Of a DNA stretch of 64,000 nucleotides, positions 59,228 to 64,000 are shown in pieces. This DNA comes from Leisingera sp. ANG-M7 (GTDB lineage: Bacteria > Pseudomonadota > Alphaproteobacteria > Rhodobacterales > Rhodobacteraceae). A program made the position numbers and the translations under genes. The notes beneath the pieces are model-generated. The model made no database searches, was not told the DNA's origin, and worked only from the letters and a program-made list of their open reading frames with translations. The stretch lies in NCBI RefSeq assembly GCF_000813965.1, contig NZ_JWLI01000016.1, positions 1-64,000 of the forward strand, given 5' to 3'. Numbering within the stretch: the first letter of the stretch is position 1; every line of letters begins with the position of its first letter.

Positions 59228-61687
59228 ATGACCAGATTGCCGATCGAAGACGCCCTCCCCGAACTGCTGGACGCCCTGCGCGCCCGCGGCCGTGCCGTGC
59301 TGCAGGCACCGCCCGGCGCGGGCAAGACCACACGGGTGCCGCTGGCAATGCTGGAGGCCGGGCTGACCGCGGGCCGCATCGTGATGCTGGAACCGCGCCG
59401 CCTCGCCGCCCGTGCCGCAGCGGAGCGGATGGCAGAAACGCTGGGGCAGAAGGCAGGCGAAACCGTCGGCTACCGGGTGCGCGGCGATGCCAAGGTCTCG
59501 AAGGCGACGCGGATCGAAGTGGTGACCGAGGGCATCCTGACCCGGATGCTGCAATCGAACCCGGACCTGCCCGGTGTCGGCGCGGTGATCTTTGACGAAT
59601 TCCACGAACGCTCCCTGAACGCCGACCTGGGGCTGGCCTTGTGCCTGGAGGTGGCAGGTGCACTGCGCGATGACCTGATGCTGCTGGCGATGTCCGCGAC
59701 TTTGGATGCCGGGCCGGTCGCGGCACTGATGGACGCGCCGATGGTCACCTCCGAGGGCCGCAGCTATCCGGTGGAGACCCGCTGGCTGGAGCGCCCCCTG
59801 CCCGCGCAAGCGCGGCGCGTGGACGCCTTGGCGGATCTGGTGGTGCAGGCAGAGAAGGAAACCCGCGCTGCCGGACCCGGCAATGGCGGCGGCATCCTGG
59901 TTTTCCTGCCCGGCGAGGGCGAAATCCGCCGCGCTGCTGGTGCGCTGGAAAAACGCCTGCCCGGCCACTGCCATATCCGGCCGCTGTTCGGCGCCCTGCC
60001 CTTTGCCGAGCAGCGCGCGGCGATCCAGCCCGAGCCGCAGGGCCGTAAGGTCGTGCTGGCGACCTCGATCGCCGAGACCTCGCTGACCATTCAAGACATC
60101 CGGGTGGTGGTCGATATGGGCCAGGCGCGGCGCGCGCGGTTCGATCCCGGCTCCGGCATGTCGCGGCTGGTGACAGAGAAAGTGACCCGCGCCGAGGCCA
60201 CCCAGCGGCAGGGCCGCGCTGGCCGGGTGGCGGAGGGCATCTGCTACCGGCTGTGGACCAAAGGCGAGGAAGGTGCGCTGATGGCGTTTCCTCCTGCCGA
60301 GATCGAAAGCGCCGACCTTACTGCGCTGGCGCTGGAGCTGGCGCTGTGGGGCGCCGCTCCTGACGATCTGATGTTCCTGACCCAGCCGCCCGCAGGCGCA
60401 ATTGCAGAGGCGCAAGCACTGCTTGCCATGCTCGGCGCCCTGGATGCGCAGGGACGTATCACGGAGCATGGCAAGGCGCTGGCCGCTCTGCCGCTGCACC
60501 CGCGGCTTGGGCATATGCTGCTGCAGGCAGGCCCTGCCGCTGCGCCCCTGGCGGCCCTGCTGGGCGAACGCGACCCGCTGCGCGGGGCGCCCGCGGATCT
60601 GTCCTTGCGGCTGAAGGCGCTGCGGGACCCCAAGGGGTTTATGCGCGGCCATCCATATCAGCTGAACCGCCCGGTGGCAGAACGGATCAAGAGCGAGGCG
60701 CGTCGGCTGGAGAAACAAGCGGGCCGCCGCGATGCGGGATTGTCGGCGGCAATGATGGCCGCGCTGGCCTATCCCGACCGCATCGGCCAGCGCCGCAAGG
60801 GCGATAATCCACGGTTTGTGCTGTCCGGCGGCAAGGGCGCCATATTGGACGGCGGCGACACTCTGGCGGGGGCACCGTTCATCGTGGCGCTGGATACTGA
60901 CGGCAACCCGCGGGAAGCGAAGATCCGGATGGCGGCGCAAATCTCGCAGGGCGACATCCGGGAGCTGTTTGCCGGCCAGATTGCCTGGGAGGACAGCTGC
61001 GCATGGTCGAAGCGCGACCGCCGGGTGGTGGCGCGCCAGCAGGAACGGTTCGGCGCCGTGGTGCTCGACGACCGGATCTGGAAGGACGTGCCGCCGGACG
61101 CCGTGGCGCGGGCAATGCTGGACGGGGTGCGCGACCTGGGCCTGCGGCTATCGGGTGCGGCAGCGCGGCTGGCCGCGCGGGTGGAGCTGGTGCGGGCGGA
61201 AGGTATTGACCTGCCGGACTTCTCCCTGCCCGGCCTGACGGACAGCTTGGAAGACTGGCTTCTGCCGATGCTGGACGGGGTGAAATCGGCCGAAGACTGG
61301 AAACGCTTTGATCTGCTGCCCGCGCTGAAGGCGGTGCTCAGCTGGGAGCAGACGCAAGTACTGGACCGCGAGGCGCCGGGCAGCTTCATCACCCCGCTGG
61401 GCCGCAAGATCCCGATCAGCTATGACGGCGAGATCCCCGAAATATCGGTCCGCCTGCAGGAGATGTTCGGAGTCACCCGCCACCCGTCCGTGGGCGGCGT
61501 GCCGCTGAAGGTCTCGCTGCTATCGCCCGCCCAGCGACCGATCCAGATCACCCGCGACCTGCCCGGCTTCTGGGCCGGCTCTTATGCCGATGTCAGAAAG
61601 GACATGCGCGCCCAGTACCCTAAGCACCCTTGGCCCGAAGACCCGACGCAGGAAGACCCGACGCTCAGGGCGAAGCGGCGCAAATAG
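59228..61687 (+). CDS. hrpB: ATP-dependent helicase HrpB
   Basis: The 819-residue helicase starts at ATG 59228 (AAGG 3-4 bases upstream); the longer frame lies in the divergent promoter. It has the Walker A loop VLQAPPGAGKTTRVPLAMLE, DEFH box (VIFDEFHERSLNADLGLALC), SAT motif (AMSATLD) and motif VI (ATQRQGRAGRVAEG). The HrpB_C domain covers about 620-800 (ILDGGDTLAGAPFIVALDTD). In enteric bacteria HrpB is an RNA helicase of unclear role. It is complete. Confidence 0.93.
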   Translation: MTRLPIEDALPELLDALRARGRAVLQAPPGAGKTTRVPLAMLEAGLTAGRIVMLEPRRLAARAAAERMAETLGQKAGETVGYRVRGDAKVSKATRIEVVTEGILTRMLQSNPDLPGVGAVIFDEFHERSLNADLGLALCLEVAGALRDDLMLLAMSATLDAGPVAALMDAPMVTSEGRSYPVETRWLERPLPAQARRVDALADLVVQAEKETRAAGPGNGGGILVFLPGEGEIRRAAGALEKRLPGHCHIRPLFGALPFAEQRAAIQPEPQGRKVVLATSIAETSLTIQDIRVVVDMGQARRARFDPGSGMSRLVTEKVTRAEATQRQGRAGRVAEGICYRLWTKGEEGALMAFPPAEIESADLTALALELALWGAAPDDLMFLTQPPAGAIAEAQALLAMLGALDAQGRITEHGKALAALPLHPRLGHMLLQAGPAAAPLAALLGERDPLRGAPADLSLRLKALRDPKGFMRGHPYQLNRPVAERIKSEARRLEKQAGRRDAGLSAAMMAALAYPDRIGQRRKGDNPRFVLSGGKGAILDGGDTLAGAPFIVALDTDGNPREAKIRMAAQISQGDIRELFAGQIAWEDSCAWSKRDRRVVARQQERFGAVVLDDRIWKDVPPDAVARAMLDGVRDLGLRLSGAAARLAARVELVRAEGIDLPDFSLPGLTDSLEDWLLPMLDGVKSAEDWKRFDLLPALKAVLSWEQTQVLDREAPGSFITPLGRKIPISYDGEIPEISVRLQEMFGVTRHPSVGGVPLKVSLLSPAQRPIQITRDLPGFWAGSYADVRKDMRAQYPKHPWPEDPTQEDPTLRAKRRK

Positions 61688-61868
61688 CAGGCCGCAACGC
61701 GGCGCATCTGTGATGCACAGACCAGCGGACGGGAGCCCCGCCTCTGACCTGCGGTCTGATGCACGGCAAACTCACAGATCGCCTTGCACCCCCGGGAATT
61801 CATGCGTAGATTCCCACAATTGCACACATAAACACGGGAACTTCCCCAACAACAAAGGCTGAGCACCC

Positions 61869-62327
61869 ATGACAAGCCCGCTGACCCGCGCCTGGAACGA
61901 GATCATCAAACCGATGCTGCAGCGCCCTGCCCGCGTGCAGGTTGCCGCCCTGTGCTACCGCATGGGTGCGGATGGCAAGGAGGTGCTGATGATCACCAGC
62001 CGCGGCACCGGACGCTGGATCCTGCCCAAGGGCTGGCCGGTCGAGGGCAAGGACGGTCCGGAGTCGGCACTGCAGGAAGCCTGGGAGGAAGCCGGTGTCA
62101 AGGCGGCACGCATCACGCCGCAGCCGATCGGCGAATACCACTTCACCAAGCGCCACGACAACGGCACCGAAGAGCCAGTGACCACCCTGATCTTCGAAGC
62201 CGAGGTGGAGCAGCTGGAAGACGATTATCCGGAATCCACCGAGCGCACCCGTGAGTGGATGACGCCGGATCAAGCCGCCGGGCTGGTGCACGAGCCGCAA
62301 TTGCAGGCCGTTTTGCGTCAATTGTAA
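61869..62327 (+). CDS. Nudix hydrolase, DIPP-like
   Basis: The 152-residue protein starts at ATG 61869. The Nudix box is GWPVEGKDGPESALQEAWEE AG-type: the catalytic EE pair and Gly are kept, but Lys replaces the first Glu and Gln replaces the Arg of the consensus, a divergence seen in several alphaproteobacterial homologues. Substrates are probably dinucleoside or diphosphoinositol polyphosphates. It lies 90 bp upstream of the phosphate transporter, and co-transcription is possible. Confidence 0.86.
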   Translation: MTSPLTRAWNEIIKPMLQRPARVQVAALCYRMGADGKEVLMITSRGTGRWILPKGWPVEGKDGPESALQEAWEEAGVKAARITPQPIGEYHFTKRHDNGTEEPVTTLIFEAEVEQLEDDYPESTERTREWMTPDQAAGLVHEPQLQAVLRQL

Positions 62328-62334
62328 AAGTTAT

Positions 62335-62352
62335 GTGACATTTTCATGTCAG
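62335..62352 (-). promoter_or_regulatory. Candidate Pho box upstream of the phosphate transporter
   Basis: On the minus strand the site reads CTGACAT-GAAA-ATGTCAC, close to the alphaproteobacterial Pho-box layout of two CTGTCAT-like half-sites separated by four bases (one mismatch each). It lies 66 bp before the transporter ATG. Confidence 0.4.
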
Positions 62353-62417
62353 AAGCTTGAACCGTTTCCTGAGCGGGGGTAGGCGCGTGCCCAGACCCCG
62401 GAATCAGGAATGCGACG

Positions 62418-63899
62418 ATGAGCCACGAAGATCAGCGCCCGCAATGGAACACGCTGGATAAGGATCTGAACAGGATCTCCCAGCTGGAGCTGGCCACCAG
62501 CTATGCCTCCCGCCCGCTGGTGGCGCCGGGTATAGCGCTCGCTTTCATCGTGCTGGCCGGTCTTGCCGCCGGCGTGTTCTTTGGCGGCTCGGCGATGAGC
62601 ATGGTAGTGATCGCCGCCGCCGCGTTCGGCGCTTATATGGCGATCAATATCGGCGCCAATGACGTTGCCAACAACATGGGGCCGGCGGTGGGTGCAAACG
62701 CGCTGACCATGGGCGGCGCCATCGTGATTGCCGCCATCTGTGAGAGCGCAGGCGCCCTGCTGGCGGGCGGCGACGTGGTTTCGACCATTTCCAAGGGCAT
62801 TATCGATCCCGCCGCGGTCAGCAGCAGCAGCATCTTCATCTGGGCGATGATGGCAGCGCTGATCTCCTCGGCGCTGTGGGTGAACCTGGCGACCTGGGTT
62901 GGCGCGCCTGTGTCCACCACCCACTCCGTCGTGGGCGGCGTGCTGGGCGCCGGTGTGGCCGCCGCAGGCACCGCCGCGGTGAACTGGCCCACCATGGGCA
63001 AGATTGCCGCCAGCTGGGTCATCTCGCCGGTGCTGGGCGGCATCATCGCTGCGCTGTTCCTCGCGTTCATCAAGGCCAAGATCATCTATCAGGACGACAA
63101 GATCGCCGCAGCACGGCGCTGGGTGCCGGTGCTGGTCGCCGTCATGGCCGCTGCCTTTGGTGCCTATCTGGCCCTCAAAGGCCTCAAGAAGATCGTCAAG
63201 ATCGACCTGCAGACCGCCCTGCTGATTGGGGCCGGCATCGGGGCGGTTTCCTATGTTATCACCGCGCCGCTGATCAAGCGCCAGTCCGAGGGCATGGAGA
63301 ACCGCAACAAGTCGCTGAAGGCGCTGTTCGGCCTGCCGCTGGTGATTTCCGCAGGTCTCCTGTCCTTTGCCCACGGCGCCAATGACGTCGCCAACGCGGT
63401 CGGCCCGCTGGCCGCCATCGTGCACGCCACCGAGTTCGGCGATTTTGCCTCCAAGGTCGCCATCCCGACCTGGGTGATGGTGATCGGCGCCTTCGGCATC
63501 TCCTTCGGTCTGTTCCTGTTCGGCCCCAAGCTGATCCGCATGGTCGGCAGCCAGATCACCAAGCTGAACCCGATGCGCGCCTACTGCGTGTCGCTGTCGG
63601 CCGCGATCACCGTGATTGTCGCCAGCTGGCTGGGTCTGCCGGTCTCCTCCACCCATATCGCGGTGGGCGCTGTGTTCGGCGTCGGCTTCTTCCGCGAGTG
63701 GCACATGGAGCGCCGCCTGAAGAAATCCGCCGCAGGCCGCCCGGTGGAGAAGCGCATCGCACCCGAGGAACGCCGCCGCCGCAAGCTGGTGCGCCGCAGC
63801 CACTTCATGACCATCGTGGCCGCCTGGGTGATCACCGTTCCGGCCGCCGCGCTGCTGTCCGCAGTGATCTACCTGCTGCTCAACACGTTCGTCGGCTGA
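62418..63899 (+). CDS. PiT-family inorganic phosphate transporter
   Basis: The 493-residue membrane protein has about ten helices in two repeats. The PiT signatures are present twice: INIGANDVANNMGPAVGANA and SFAHGANDVANAVGPLAAIV, plus PVSTTHSVVGGVLG and PVSSTHIAVGAVFG. It imports phosphate (probably with a metal cation) using the proton motive force. A cytoplasmic loop near 430-460 is strongly basic (EERRRRKLVRRSHFM). A Pho-box-like site lies upstream, and a terminator follows. Confidence 0.94.
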   Translation: MSHEDQRPQWNTLDKDLNRISQLELATSYASRPLVAPGIALAFIVLAGLAAGVFFGGSAMSMVVIAAAAFGAYMAINIGANDVANNMGPAVGANALTMGGAIVIAAICESAGALLAGGDVVSTISKGIIDPAAVSSSSIFIWAMMAALISSALWVNLATWVGAPVSTTHSVVGGVLGAGVAAAGTAAVNWPTMGKIAASWVISPVLGGIIAALFLAFIKAKIIYQDDKIAAARRWVPVLVAVMAAAFGAYLALKGLKKIVKIDLQTALLIGAGIGAVSYVITAPLIKRQSEGMENRNKSLKALFGLPLVISAGLLSFAHGANDVANAVGPLAAIVHATEFGDFASKVAIPTWVMVIGAFGISFGLFLFGPKLIRMVGSQITKLNPMRAYCVSLSAAITVIVASWLGLPVSSTHIAVGAVFGVGFFREWHMERRLKKSAAGRPVEKRIAPEERRRRKLVRRSHFMTIVAAWVITVPAAALLSAVIYLLLNTFVG

Positions 63900-63922
63900 G
63901 CCGCACCGCCGCAACAAAAACG

Positions 63923-63958
63923 AACCCCCGCGCCGTCAGGCTGCGGGGGTTTTTCTTT
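63923..63958. terminator. Terminator after the phosphate transporter
   Basis: AACCCCCGC pairs with GCGGGGGTT and is followed by TTTTCTTT, a strong rho-independent terminator. Confidence 0.92.
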
Positions 63959-63973
63959 GCCTTGCGTGGCTCC

Positions 63974-64000
63974 CTAGAACCGCTCCACCCAGGGCCGCAG
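63974..64000 (-). CDS. Partial 3' end of a minus-strand gene at the window edge
   Basis: Reading inward from the window end, the frame gives LRPWVERF then TAG. Eight residues cannot identify it; the position just past a terminator and the tidy hydrophobic-aromatic ending make a true gene end plausible. Confidence 0.35.
   Translation of the reverse strand: MRPWVERF

Noticed and set aside
59012-60940. 642-codon minus-strand open frame opposite hrpB
   Set aside because: It runs antisense to the helicase motifs of hrpB and into meaB's start; composition is that of a shadow frame.
1-64000. CRISPR arrays, insertion sequences, prophage or conjugation genes
   Set aside because: No regularly spaced repeats, transposases, integrases or phage structural proteins were recognised.

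Overview
The window is high-GC alphaproteobacterial chromosome. The gene set and order (dnaE2, hflK-hflC-DUF2065, rpiA-gor, purA-DUF2842, secG-pyrG, efp, a DUF6280-type protein, DUF2497/PopZ, cobQ, meaB, class I aldolase) point to the Roseobacter group of Rhodobacterales, with a Leisingera/Phaeobacter/Ruegeria flavour. That placement is inferred from protein recognition, not from a marker tree. About 68 genes are densely packed on both strands. I see no rRNA, tRNA, CRISPR array, insertion sequence or prophage.

Layout. 1-4 kb: the 3' end of error-prone polymerase dnaE2, a peptidoglycan-binding lipoprotein, a Crp-type regulator, a decayed methyltransferase fragment and a Deg periplasmic protease. 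4-11 kb: a chemoreceptor set between deg and DUF2065-hflC-hflK, then gor and rpiA. 11-21 kb: a methyltransferase, a MarR regulator divergent from a membrane protein with two matching operator palindromes, GST-sdaA, a drug/metabolite exporter, thiamine pyrophosphokinase, a long acidic disordered protein, and purA-DUF2842. 21-24 kb: an AT-richer orphan immunity-like gene and a complete cobalt-type nitrile hydratase operon. 24-30 kb: secG, pyrG, DUF983, a MocR-type regulator, DUF1992, class I fructose-bisphosphate aldolase and a two-gene small membrane operon. 30-41 kb: crotonase, a secreted caspase-fold protein fused to an LprI-like domain, two aminotransferases, an MsbA-like exporter, a glycosyltransferase, ygfZ, a fructosamine-kinase-like protein and efp. 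41-47 kb: cobQ, a PopZ-family protein, a TolC-type porin, pcm and a DksA-like protein. 47-53 kb: the housekeeping gene lepA flanked on both sides by AT-richer genes of unknown function, one of them between 40-bp direct repeats. 53-64 kb: small secreted proteins, an entericidin, a second DksA-like protein, LysR, a low-molecular-weight phosphatase, a sirtuin, a copper operon, rpmB, meaB, hrpB, a Nudix hydrolase and a PiT phosphate transporter.

Most of the window is core metabolism and envelope quality control. Points of interest lie between genes or in accessory slots: two nested palindromic elements (15329-15413 and 43294-43446); an 11-bp hairpin that encloses a Shine-Dalgarno sequence (52281-52319); operator-like palindromes at two divergent promoters; a Pho-box-like site before the phosphate transporter; and the lepA-flanking slot. 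I found no single large novel system. The strongest candidates for undescribed biology are the lepA-flanking genes, the structured intergenic elements and the sequestered-SD secreted protein.
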